DNA of 29,337 nt from assembly GCA_046957575.1 (NCBI GenBank), contig JBKUOG010000032.1, positions 1-29,337 on the forward strand, read 5' to 3'. The notes below the pieces were generated by a model, which did no database searches, was not told where the DNA came from, and worked only from the letters and a program-made list of their open reading frames with translations. Positions 15,667 to 22,845 of this stretch are shown here, in pieces. Position 1 is the first letter of the stretch. Every line of letters begins with the position of its first letter. The stretch comes from UMGS1370 sp046957575. Its GTDB lineage: Bacteria > Bacillota > Clostridia > Lachnospirales > Lachnospiraceae. The position numbers were made by a program, and so were the translations under genes.

Positions 15667-16218
15667 TTATCCCAACGTTTCATCATAACAGGCTCTCTGG
15701 CCGCCAATATATTTTGGACGGGTTCTGGCACAGACCAGATGAGCGCCGCCAATCTCTTTTATCTCAATACGGACTGGAACCGCCACCTCTTTTAAATGCA
15801 TTCCGATCAGAGTGTCTCCGATGTCCATTCCTGCATGTGCCCTTACCTGTTCTACTGCAACAGGATGGGAAAATCCTCCATAAGCTGCTGTAGCAAAGGA
15901 GCCGCCTGCCTTCAGACGAGGAACAGCATTGACCGGTTCATAACCGTATTTCTCCGCTGCTTCCTCCTCTATAATAATTGCCCGGTTTAGATGTTCACAG
16001 CACTGCGCCGCAAGATAAATTCCCTTTGGTTTCAGCACTTCCTGAAGTGTTTCAAAAATCGCCTGGCCTATTTCCACACTGGAATGGCTTCCGATCTGAA
16101 AGTTTCCAACCTCACTGGAAGAGCAGCCCACCGCCAGAATCTGTCCTGGTTTTAACCGGGCTGTTTCTAAAAGCTGACAAACTGCCTGCCTTGTCTGATC
16201 CTGTATTAACTCTAACAT
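15667..16218 (-). CDS. UPF0340 / DUF436 family protein (YwlG-like)
   Basis: 183-residue soluble protein of the conserved UPF0340 (YwlG, DUF436) family, with no established biochemical function that I know of. Recognisable segments are AVGCSSSEVGNFQIGSHSS near residues 29-47, AAQCCEHLNRAIIIEEE, FSHPVAVEQVRAHAGMDIGD and GGAHLVCARTRPKYIGGQRA. Length is normal for the family. ATG 16218 has AAGGAA about 9 nt upstream and is preceded by a long hairpin-rich leader. It is co-transcribed with the LacI-family gene 15 bp downstream. In other Firmicutes the family often sits near glyA or ribose-5-phosphate isomerase genes, so its pairing with a LacI regulator is less usual. Confidence 0.88.
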   Translation of the reverse strand: MLELIQDQTRQAVCQLLETARLKPGQILAVGCSSSEVGNFQIGSHSSVEIGQAIFETLQEVLKPKGIYLAAQCCEHLNRAIIIEEEAAEKYGYEPVNAVPRLKAGGSFATAAYGGFSHPVAVEQVRAHAGMDIGDTLIGMHLKEVAVPVRIEIKEIGGAHLVCARTRPKYIGGQRACYDETLG

Positions 16219-16394
16219 TTAAAAAACTTCCTTTCCGTCTCATATATCATATCATGCATCTTCCAGACCGTTCAAGAAATTCTGGCTGGTCTGGAAGCGG
16301 GCTCACGCGCCCTATGTTCATGAACAGGAGAATCTGATCCTGCAAGCCAGCTTGCGCAGCAGATCCCCTAGCCAATGAACGCATAACTTATTTA
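16219..16394 (-). other. Hairpin-rich leader/intergenic region before the YwlG-like gene
   Basis: About 175 nt without a credible ORF, probably transcribed as the 5' leader of the YwlG-like gene. On the minus strand it holds in order: GTTCAT...ATGAAC enclosing a GCAAG/CTTGC hairpin; a GGGC/GCCC hairpin; and a perfect 10-bp stem, CTTCCAGACC (16258-16267 on plus) with GGTCTGGAAG. I cannot match it to a riboswitch class or T-box. It could be a cis-regulatory RNA or an eroded repetitive element. Confidence 0.5.
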
Positions 16395-16400
16395 AAGTGT

Positions 16401-16406
16401 ATTATA
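16401..16406 (-). promoter_or_regulatory. Possible -10 element for the YwlG-like/LacI transcript
   Basis: The minus strand carries a perfect TATAAT preceded by GG, but no good -35 hexamer lies 16-18 nt upstream (TTTCCC at best). It lies 39 bp after the bioY stop. If used, the transcript starts near 16394 and carries the structured leader described for 16219-16394. Confidence 0.4.
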
Positions 16407-16444
16407 CCATTTCTTTTGTCTGGGGGAAAGGGCGTTTTTTAAGA

Positions 16445-17020
16445 TTAAATTTTTCCTATTGCTTTTGAGATTCTTTTTTGAATTACAGGGCCAAACCAGA
16501 CTGCCAGGGCAATCTTTGCTCCGTCTCCTATCAGGTATGGAAATACTCCAATGCCAAGACCCTCTATAAATCCGACATTTAACTGTCTGCAAAGCCATAC
16601 TGTGCCAAACAGATAACAAACTGCTGTTCCGAGAATCATACCGGCTGCACAGATGATTCTTTTGTCCGGCCAGCGTTCTGTAAAATATCCGGCTGCCAAA
16701 ATCAGAAAAATAAATCCTATAAGATACCCTCCTGTCGGCCCCATAAGCTTGCCGATTCCCCCTGAAAATCCGGAAAACACAGGAAGACCCGCCATTCCAA
16801 GAAGCATGTACACCAGATAGCTGATCAGCGCCCGCTTCGTTTTCAATATATACAAAGACAAATACAGCACGAAATTTGTCAATGTAATCGGAACCGGACT
16901 GATCAAAATAGGAATCGACATGGGTCCCAAAACACATGTCACTGCTGTGACAAGGCTGATTACAGTTATGTCTGATACGGCAAACTGTCCGGAAGCGGCA
17001 GAAAGTTCTCGTTTTGTCAT
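16445..17020 (-). CDS. bioY: Biotin transporter substrate-binding subunit BioY
   Basis: 191-residue integral membrane S-component of an energy-coupling-factor biotin transporter. Six hydrophobic segments are visible; family marks include PMSIPILISPVPITLTNFVLYL near residues 33-54 and the glycine-rich GKLMGPTGGYLIGFI stretch. ATG 17020 has AGAGG about 8 nt upstream. No ATPase or EcfT gene is adjacent, so it must use a shared ECF module or act alone. A BirA-type operator covers its promoter, which supports biotin as the substrate. An overlapping longer frame (16392-17057) encodes a low-complexity product and is a shadow. Confidence 0.93.
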   Translation of the reverse strand: MTKRELSAASGQFAVSDITVISLVTAVTCVLGPMSIPILISPVPITLTNFVLYLSLYILKTKRALISYLVYMLLGMAGLPVFSGFSGGIGKLMGPTGGYLIGFIFLILAAGYFTERWPDKRIICAAGMILGTAVCYLFGTVWLCRQLNVGFIEGLGIGVFPYLIGDGAKIALAVWFGPVIQKRISKAIGKI

Positions 17021-17052
17021 TTTTTAATCCTCTCTTTCCTTGTTCTGATGCT

Positions 17053-17081
17053 ATCATAGGACCTTTTGGTCAAATTGTCAA
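17053..17081 (-). promoter_or_regulatory. Promoter of bioY
   Basis: On the minus strand TTGACA (17076-17081), 17 nt, then TATGAT (17053-17058). The -35 hexamer lies inside the proximal half of the BirA operator, so repressor binding would exclude RNA polymerase. Confidence 0.8.
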
Positions 17082-17109
17082 CTAACAAACTAATTTAAGT
17101 TTACAATTT
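17072..17109. promoter_or_regulatory. BirA operator (biotin box) of bioY
   Basis: AAATTGTCAAC (17072-17082), 16 nt, GTTTACAATTT (17099-17109): an inverted repeat matching at 10 of 11 positions, with the TTGT(A/C)AAC-N16-GTTTACAA layout known for BirA sites in Firmicutes. It predicts repression by a BirA with a DNA-binding domain when biotin is plentiful; birA itself is not in the window. Confidence 0.85.
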
Positions 17110-17112
17110 AGC

Positions 17113-17270
17113 GACAGTTCAGCCCTGTCACCGAGAAAACCTGCCGCTGACAGCTTTTCCGAAGGCCTGGCAGCTCATAATTTGGCAAATGCCGATTCTC
17201 TTGCAAAAAGGCAGCGTATACTGCGTTTTGCAATATACACTGCCTTTAATAGGGCAACCGTTCAGCCATA
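17113..17270. repeat. Possible MITE-family remnant between bioY and the nucleotidase gene
   Basis: ACAGTTCAGCC (17114-17124) and GCAACCGTTCAGCCATAC (17255-17272) both resemble the left terminal repeat of the 151-bp elements, but here in direct rather than inverted orientation and with unrelated sequence between. It may be debris from nested insertions. The stretch has no ORF and also holds the nucleotidase terminator. Confidence 0.35.
17203..17247 (-). terminator. Rho-independent terminator of the nucleotidase gene
   Basis: AAAGGCAGCGTATA (17207-17220) pairs with TATACACTGCCTTT (17234-17247), one mismatch in 14, around a 13-nt loop. On the minus strand the stem is followed directly by a T run (TTTTTG), giving a standard intrinsic terminator about 78 bp after the stop at 17325. 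Confidence 0.75.
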
Positions 17271-17324
17271 CAAAAACTGGCGCAAATTTGACCATGAAAG
17301 CTTGCTCACAATGGACAAAGTATG

Positions 17325-19160
17325 TTATTTAATGGTAATTCTTCCCTGTCCGGCTGGGTTTGCATATTCTTCTCCTACTACGCCGCCCAGTTTTTCAGAG
17401 ATATAAGAAGACAGAACGTCTACGTCTACCATAACGTCGTCTTTTACCACTTTGCTGCCATTAAACATTACCATGCCGTCGCCTCCGGATTTTAACATGT
17501 AGTTATGGGAAGCTACGGTATAAGTCTTATTTAAATCTAACGGCTCTTCGCCTACCTTAATATCGGTTACGCGGTAAGCGCCGCTTACGCCCTGGAAGTT
17601 ACCTTTTTCATCAACCTTTACACTGGAAGGAATAGAGGTATCAATGGTATACGTTAAGCCGGAAACCTGAAGGAAACCGCCGTTTTCTGTCGGGCAGTCC
17701 TTAGAAGCCATTTCCAGAGCATCTTTAATCTGCTGTCCGGTTGCCTCTACTACGCATCCCATGTTTCCAAACGGGAATACTTTTAAGGTTTCATTGTAAG
17801 TAATCACACCTGCTCCAATGCTGTCGCGGACACCGCCGCCGTTCATAAGGCCGATGTCTGCTCCCAACTGGTAGCGGAATGCATCTGCACACAAATCTCC
17901 CAGATTGGTTTCAGCGCTGCGGACTGCTCTCTCTCCGGTTGCCGGATTTTTAACAGTCAGGTCTACGCTGGTATTGCCAAGTACAGTCTTAAGACTCTCA
18001 CTGTACTGTGCCTGAAGCTGCTTAATATACGCATCCGTAGCTGCATCTACAAACTTGCCGTCTTCTGTAACTGCAGCACCGCCTGGAATGGTTAATACCA
18101 TACCTGCTGAAATCATATTCGGTTTTCTGATTTTATCTCTGTTTGCATTGTAAATCGTTGTCCATGCCTGAGAAGAACCCAGGGTTTTCTTTGCAATCTT
18201 GCTGAGGGAATCATTTTTCTGCACAACATAGGTCGTAAATCCTGGATCTGGAACTGCGGTTACCATCTCTGTGGTAATGGTTCCGTCCGGCTTAATGGTC
18301 ATCTTACCAATATTGCTTAACTTTGTACCAGTCTGGGTTACTACAACCTGCTCGCCATTTTTGTTTGGGAATGTCTTATCATAAGTTTCATGAGAATGAC
18401 CGTCAATCACTGCATCTACACCAGAAGTATTCTTAATCACTGCCTCTGATGTCCACTGACTGCTGGTTCCCTCATTGCCGAGATGAGCAACTAAAATCAC
18501 ATAGTCTGCACCCTGAGCAGTTGCTGCATCTACAGAAACCTGGACCTGATTGTAAAGAGCCTGTCCGCTCTCATCTTCGCAAAAACCGTATAAGTAGTTG
18601 CCGTTTGCATCCTGAAAATAAGTGGGGGTAGACTTGGTAAAGCTTTCAGGAGTGCTGACTCCCACAAATGCCACCTGGGTATCTCCATAATCAAACATCT
18701 TATAGGGAGCAAATACTGAGGCGCCTGTTGCCAGGTTCATAAAATTGCAGGAATAATATCCGCAGTTTAATTTTCCGGACAATTCCAGGAAACGTGTCAT
18801 ACCATAGTCAAATTCGTGATTGCCCGGAACTGCAAAATCGTAGCCTACCTGGTTCATAATGTCAACTATGTAACCGCCGTCTGATAAGGTGCCAATCGGT
18901 GCACCCTGAATCGCATCACCTGCATCTACCAGAGTTACATATGGGGTCTGGGCCTGCATTTCCTTCTTATAAAGCGCCAGTCCCGCATAACCGATATTGT
19001 CATCTACACCGCAATGGACGTCATTGGTGTACAAAATTACAATATCCTGCTGTGCTGCCTGGGCAGTAATCTCTGTCGCTGTTGTAACGCCTGCAGTCAC
19101 AGAAACTACCATGGCGAGAGTCAGAAGGACTGACCAAAACCGCCGTTTTAAGTTTTTCAT
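17325..19160 (-). CDS. Secreted 5'-nucleotidase/metallophosphoesterase with an internal LysM domain
   Basis: 611-residue exported enzyme predicted to dephosphorylate extracellular nucleotides and release nucleosides and phosphate. Order: signal peptide (1-36, cleavage near QAAQQ); calcineurin-like metallophosphoesterase (about 39-300) with all metal motifs, D47-V-H49, GDAIQG 81-86, GNHEFD 113-118, H226 in AHLG, and GHSH 254-257; a LysM domain (about 310-358, TYVVQKNDSLSKIAKKTLG ... MVLTIP); then the 5'-nucleotidase C-terminal domain (about 385-600) with NGGGVRDSI, FPFGN and the substrate-clamp SGGDGMVMF. LysM binds N-acetylglucosamine-containing glycans and probably holds the enzyme at the wall. 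Lying between the catalytic and C-terminal domains is unusual. There is no LPXTG tail. ATG 19160 follows AAGGAGG by 8 nt. Single-gene unit. Confidence 0.94.
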   Translation of the reverse strand: MKNLKRRFWSVLLTLAMVVSVTAGVTTATEITAQAAQQDIVILYTNDVHCGVDDNIGYAGLALYKKEMQAQTPYVTLVDAGDAIQGAPIGTLSDGGYIVDIMNQVGYDFAVPGNHEFDYGMTRFLELSGKLNCGYYSCNFMNLATGASVFAPYKMFDYGDTQVAFVGVSTPESFTKSTPTYFQDANGNYLYGFCEDESGQALYNQVQVSVDAATAQGADYVILVAHLGNEGTSSQWTSEAVIKNTSGVDAVIDGHSHETYDKTFPNKNGEQVVVTQTGTKLSNIGKMTIKPDGTITTEMVTAVPDPGFTTYVVQKNDSLSKIAKKTLGSSQAWTTIYNANRDKIRKPNMISAGMVLTIPGGAAVTEDGKFVDAATDAYIKQLQAQYSESLKTVLGNTSVDLTVKNPATGERAVRSAETNLGDLCADAFRYQLGADIGLMNGGGVRDSIGAGVITYNETLKVFPFGNMGCVVEATGQQIKDALEMASKDCPTENGGFLQVSGLTYTIDTSIPSSVKVDEKGNFQGVSGAYRVTDIKVGEEPLDLNKTYTVASHNYMLKSGGDGMVMFNGSKVVKDDVMVDVDVLSSYISEKLGGVVGEEYANPAGQGRITIK

Positions 19161-19204
19161 AGCAAGTTCCTCCTTTTTCTGAGAACAATTGTTGGATATC
19201 TCCT

Positions 19205-19233
19205 ATTATATCTCAATTATCGCCAGAATGCAA
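19205..19233 (-). promoter_or_regulatory. Promoter of the nucleotidase gene
   Basis: On the minus strand TTGCAT (19228-19233), 17 nt, TATAAT (19205-19210), about 45 bp upstream of the start codon. MITE-like copy B begins about 40 bp upstream of the -35. Confidence 0.65.
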
Positions 19234-19272
19234 ACAAGTTACTGACAATTTTTGGTAAAATTTCATCATAAT

Positions 19273-19423
19273 GTAACAGTTCAGCCATGCATCTTCTTGC
19301 CCGCCTGTGGCGGACAAGAAGCGTCTGGCGTCTGTCCTATGAAGATTCAGATAGGAAAACTCTTATGAAAACAAGCTTTCAACGCTTTTTCCTGTCTGAA
19401 TCTTCGCATGGCTGAACTGTTAC
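19273..19423 (+). mobile_element. MITE-like element, copy B (151 bp)
   Basis: GTAACAGTTCAGCCATGC at the left end (19273-19290) is repeated perfectly inverted at the right (19406-19423). The flanks carry an exact 8-bp direct repeat ATCATAAT (19265-19272 and 19424-19431), a clear target-site duplication. Inside are two further hairpins: CTTCTTG...CAAGAAG, and GATAGGAAA...TTTCCTGTC. In copy A the second stem has C where copy B has U in a G-U pair, so pairing is kept. No ORF of note. The intact repeats and target duplication suggest this is the younger of the two copies. Confidence 0.88.
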
Positions 19424-19521
19424 ATCATAATATCAGATGGATTATTTGCCTAAAGCAAAGCAACATGCAGTGTATCATGTGTAAATATGCCGGGTTTACC
19501 AATCAAGAGGCAGTTTAGTTT

Positions 19522-19650
19522 CTACTCCTTCAATCGGTCAACACCCAGGGCCTTCTTTAATTCTATCTTTTCCTTTTCTGCAGCAGACTTAATCGCAATA
19601 TTAATGCCATTTTTAATATCTCATTCATCCGCTCCCAGTTCTTCCTTTTT
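19522..19650 (-). pseudogene. Possible degraded C-terminal coding remnant
   Basis: Directly after the TAG of the GH110-like gene and in the same frame, the minus strand reads KKEELGADE, a TGA, then DIKNGINIAIKSAAEKEKIE and LKKALGVDRLKE before a TAG. The composition is helical and protein-like rather than random, but no start codon or ribosome site precedes it. It may be a broken tail of another gene, or chance. The remainder of 19432-19521 shows nothing I can name. Confidence 0.3.
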
Positions 19651-21471
19651 CTACACCAGCGTAGAAATAATGCGGTTTCCTTCTTCCACGCAGTCTTCTG
19701 CTTTTTCAAACTGGATGATGCCATGGTATTCTTCCCCGTAAATCGGGGCTTCCATGGTGCTGGAACCGTAATTATGGGCATCTAAGGGCATCTGACCCGC
19801 ATTAATGATGGCGTTGCCGCGCACAATTACATTCCGGCAGGAAGACAGATACATAGCCAGCCTCGGACAGTCGATAAAGGAATTGCCTTCGATTAAAATA
19901 TTTTCAAATACCGGAGTCTTTGTTCTCCCGTCTGGCAGATAAACTCCCATGTAAAGTTCTGCCATCTGCCATGCGTTCAAATCACAGTGCCGGATAATAT
20001 TGCCCCGGATAATCAGATTTCTTACGCCATGGCCCTCGCTCCAGCGGGACTCGCATCCAGTCTCAATCTGGATTGCTGCTCCCTGTATATTTTCAAAAAT
20101 GTTGTTTTCCACCAAACCGTTAGACCCCTGAAGCAGAACGCCTCTCGCCCGGTTGTTGACAAACCGGCAGTTGCGGATAATGTAATTCTGGGTCTGGAAA
20201 CGCTTGTTCCAGAGAACCGTATCGGCAGACAGATGTTCCGGCAGGGCGTCTTCAAAGGTCAGCACGCAGCTTCTGTCTTCTGGACGATAAGAAACTTCTG
20301 TTACTATAGATGAATATCCTGTCGGCGACAAATCCGGATTGCGCAGTTCTACCGGATAACCAGCTTCAAACAGCACTGCTTCTTTGGTTACGCGCAGCGC
20401 TAACAGAGTATGGGTTCCCATGGGCACAATTCCCATAGAAGAGTTGTCGTGGATATTAATGCAGTCGTCTCCTGCAAACCCAAATTCGCAGTCTTCAATA
20501 ATGAAATTTCCCTGGGAATTGCATACATGAAGGCAGTCTGTAACCGTTGAAATGCTGCGAATCGTACCTGGACGCACCGTTACCCGGCAGTTTTTAAAAT
20601 GAAGGCCATGAATATCTCCATTTCCTACAAATCCGTTGCCCGGAGAACCGTAAATGGTCACATGATCTACGGTCACGTCTTTGGAATCTTCGATAGGCAC
20701 TGTCAGGATGCTGTATTCAAAATGGCGGAACCGGAAGCAGTCCCCCCGCTTAAAATGGGCTTTTGTAAACTCTGCGTCTACCGTATAAAAACGCAGCACA
20801 TTGTCTCCTGCTTTTTCCTGTTTCGGAAGAAAAATATTGGACAGTTCCCGAACCAGCTGCTGCATTTTTTTGTCAGAAGCCTCGTCTCCGCTTTTTTTCA
20901 CATGGTCGTTGCGATAAGGGCGAAATTCAATGCCGCCAGGACATCCCGGCGTGTAGCGGGCCGGATCAAACGGCCCTACAATAGAAAATTTCATGTCCTC
21001 CGGAACAGTTTCATGCTCTGGGAAGGTACATTCTATAAAACTTCCGTCCTCTGCTGCTCTGGTAACCACGCCGACGCTTGCAAGAGGTGCTTTTTCCCAG
21101 TTCCAGTCCATAACCAGATTTTTCACAAGAACCCGTCTGCTGTTTCGGATGGAAAGGTAGGAATGCAGGGATTCAAAGATAAACTCACTGTCATTTCCTT
21201 CCAGAATGAAGTCTTCCATATTATCCAGAGAAAGATAGGTATCTTCCTCACAGGATTTAAAGTAATAGACTCCCTTGGGAACAACCAGCTTGGCCGCCCC
21301 CTCTTTCCGGCAGTATTCCAGCGCTTCGCGAAACGCTTTGGTATTATCTCCTTCTGCCCCTTCCTGAATGCCAAAATCGGCGGCATTTACCGTATACTTT
21401 GTGCAGGGTCGGCGGATTGTAATCTTATTTAATTCTTCTGTCAATGTATCAAATTCGTTCCACTCTCTCAT
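19651..21471 (-). CDS. Right-handed beta-helix glycosidase, GH110-like
   Basis: 606-residue protein of the pectate-lyase-like beta-helix class. An N-terminal strand-rich segment with NAADFGIQEGAEGDNTKAF (about 29-47) is the usual opening of these folds. Repeated helix rungs (NFIIEDCEF, NYIIRNCRFVNNRARGVLLQ, NGLVENNIFENIQGAAIQIE, NILIEGNSFIDC) follow. The putative active site includes TDCLH 311-315 and GDDCINIHD 334-342. The NNRARGVLLQ and GDD..N.H pattern resembles GH110 alpha-1,3-galactosidases, but other beta-helix hydrolases or epimerases are possible. There is no signal peptide, so it probably acts in the cytoplasm on an imported sugar. ATG 21471 has AAAGGA about 11 nt upstream; 9 bp separate it from the permease stop, so it belongs to the permease operon. 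Confidence 0.68.
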   Translation of the reverse strand: MREWNEFDTLTEELNKITIRRPCTKYTVNAADFGIQEGAEGDNTKAFREALEYCRKEGAAKLVVPKGVYYFKSCEEDTYLSLDNMEDFILEGNDSEFIFESLHSYLSIRNSRRVLVKNLVMDWNWEKAPLASVGVVTRAAEDGSFIECTFPEHETVPEDMKFSIVGPFDPARYTPGCPGGIEFRPYRNDHVKKSGDEASDKKMQQLVRELSNIFLPKQEKAGDNVLRFYTVDAEFTKAHFKRGDCFRFRHFEYSILTVPIEDSKDVTVDHVTIYGSPGNGFVGNGDIHGLHFKNCRVTVRPGTIRSISTVTDCLHVCNSQGNFIIEDCEFGFAGDDCINIHDNSSMGIVPMGTHTLLALRVTKEAVLFEAGYPVELRNPDLSPTGYSSIVTEVSYRPEDRSCVLTFEDALPEHLSADTVLWNKRFQTQNYIIRNCRFVNNRARGVLLQGSNGLVENNIFENIQGAAIQIETGCESRWSEGHGVRNLIIRGNIIRHCDLNAWQMAELYMGVYLPDGRTKTPVFENILIEGNSFIDCPRLAMYLSSCRNVIVRGNAIINAGQMPLDAHNYGSSTMEAPIYGEEYHGIIQFEKAEDCVEEGNRIISTLV

Positions 21472-21480
21472 TTTGTCTTT

Positions 21481-22827
21481 TTATCCTTTCACGCCAGAGG
21501 CCGCAATACTTTGTTTTAACTGCTTGGAAAACAGAATGGACAAAAGAATTACCGGCATTACGGTTACAACCGCAAGTCCCATCAGCGCATTCTGCTTTGT
21601 TCCTGCATTGTTGGAAATGTTATACAGGGCAACGTTTAATGTCCACAGCTCCTGATCCTCTGTTACCAGCCATGCCCAGAAGAAATCGTTCCAGTTGCCG
21701 ATAAAGGTCTGCAGCGCAATCAGGGAAATAATCGGCTTGGACAAAGGCATACAGATTTTGCTGTACAGATACATACTGCCTGCGCCGTCTAAAGAGGCTG
21801 CTTCAAAGTAACTGCTTGGAATCTGATCGAAAAAACCTTTGTATAAGTAAACATAAAATCCATACGGATAGAGGAACGGCAGCAGCAGAGCTGCGTAGTT
21901 GTTGTACGCTCCCATTTCCCGATACATAATAAGCTGCGGCAGCATAATACTTGCAAATGGTATCATCATTCCTCCAAGGAAGAACAAAAGGACTGCCTTG
22001 GCTGCCCGCTCCGAAAGCTGTCTGCTGATAACAAATGCACAGATCGAGCAGAGAAATACCTGTGCAATCATTGCAAAGCCAATTACAATGATGCTGTTCA
22101 TCACAAAGGTCATAAATCCCATGCTGGCAATCCGCTGATTGTTTGGATAGATATATCCCGGCATCTGCAGATAGTATTTAAAGCTTTCCAGATTTAAAAG
22201 GTTCTTTTCCTCATCTCCAACGCTTAAAAGCCTGCCCTTTACCGGATATTTTCCGGTCAGAAGCTCTGTTACCGGTTCTGTAAACCGGTTGGAAAGGCCT
22301 TCTTTTGGAAGTTTTAGTCCGCCTGCCGCATCAAATTCATAACCAATGGACTCGTTGGCACGCACATAGCGGTCTCCATGCAGAAGGACTTCTTCTTTAA
22401 TGGCCGTACTTTTGTAGATGCCGTAATCCCGTTCCATCTGGAGTTTCATCTGGTGGGCGCGGGAATGAAATACCGTCTTGCCGTCTTTCATTCCATAAAC
22501 CTGGATTTCCATAATGGAGTCATCCGACATTTTATAGTTAACACCAAACATGGCCAGTACATTGTCTCTTAACATGGTGTCCTTCATCTGTTCTTCGCTG
22601 TCAAACTCCACGTCTGTATAGTCCAGTACCAGAGAAACGCTGTTTGCCGCATCCGGCATCAGTTTTGGCGGCACTTCATAAATCTTCGCATTGTCCTTCA
22701 TAGAGCTGGAAACTGCAAAAATCATAGGGTAAAGCATCAGGACTGCAAACAGCAGTGAGATAACTGCCGCTACCGCTTTGAGAGGCCGCTCTGACCCCCA
22801 CTGTTTTTTACTCTTTTTGCTTCGCAT
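21481..22827 (-). CDS. Carbohydrate ABC transporter permease with a large extracytoplasmic insertion
   Basis: 448-residue MalG/LacG-type (CUT1) permease, about 165 residues longer than usual. The first helix (about 16-40) is followed by some 195 residues before the second helix at about 238. This stretch (e.g. SVSLVLDYTDVEFDSEEQM, DDSIMEIQVYGMKDGKTVFH) looks like a folded external domain. The C-terminal part is ordinary, with the ATPase-contacting EAA loop EAASLDGAGSMYLYSKICMP. ATG 22827 has GGGGGGAG about 9 nt upstream. It is 18 bp downstream of the partner permease. No ATPase gene is nearby; CUT1 systems often share an MsmK-type ATPase. Terminal GVKG matches the family. Confidence 0.92.
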   Translation of the reverse strand: MRSKKSKKQWGSERPLKAVAAVISLLFAVLMLYPMIFAVSSSMKDNAKIYEVPPKLMPDAANSVSLVLDYTDVEFDSEEQMKDTMLRDNVLAMFGVNYKMSDDSIMEIQVYGMKDGKTVFHSRAHQMKLQMERDYGIYKSTAIKEEVLLHGDRYVRANESIGYEFDAAGGLKLPKEGLSNRFTEPVTELLTGKYPVKGRLLSVGDEEKNLLNLESFKYYLQMPGYIYPNNQRIASMGFMTFVMNSIIVIGFAMIAQVFLCSICAFVISRQLSERAAKAVLLFFLGGMMIPFASIMLPQLIMYREMGAYNNYAALLLPFLYPYGFYVYLYKGFFDQIPSSYFEAASLDGAGSMYLYSKICMPLSKPIISLIALQTFIGNWNDFFWAWLVTEDQELWTLNVALYNISNNAGTKQNALMGLAVVTVMPVILLSILFSKQLKQSIAASGVKG

Positions 22828-22845
22828 ATGTCTTTCTCCCCCCTG

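Noticed and set aside
16219..16394. T-box or known riboswitch before the YwlG-like gene
   Set aside because: No T-box AGGGTGG-type sequence, antiterminator, or known aptamer core was found; the region is reported only as structured and unassigned.
16392..17057. A 221-codon minus-strand frame overlapping bioY
   Set aside because: It is an alternative frame of bioY; the product has no coherent membrane pattern, while the 191-residue frame is a clear BioY with a good ribosome site.
9473..19431. Composite transposon formed by the two inverted MITE-like copies
   Set aside because: The two copies have different 8-bp target duplications, each flanking its own copy, so they inserted independently; the genes between include ordinary chromosomal functions and no transposase.
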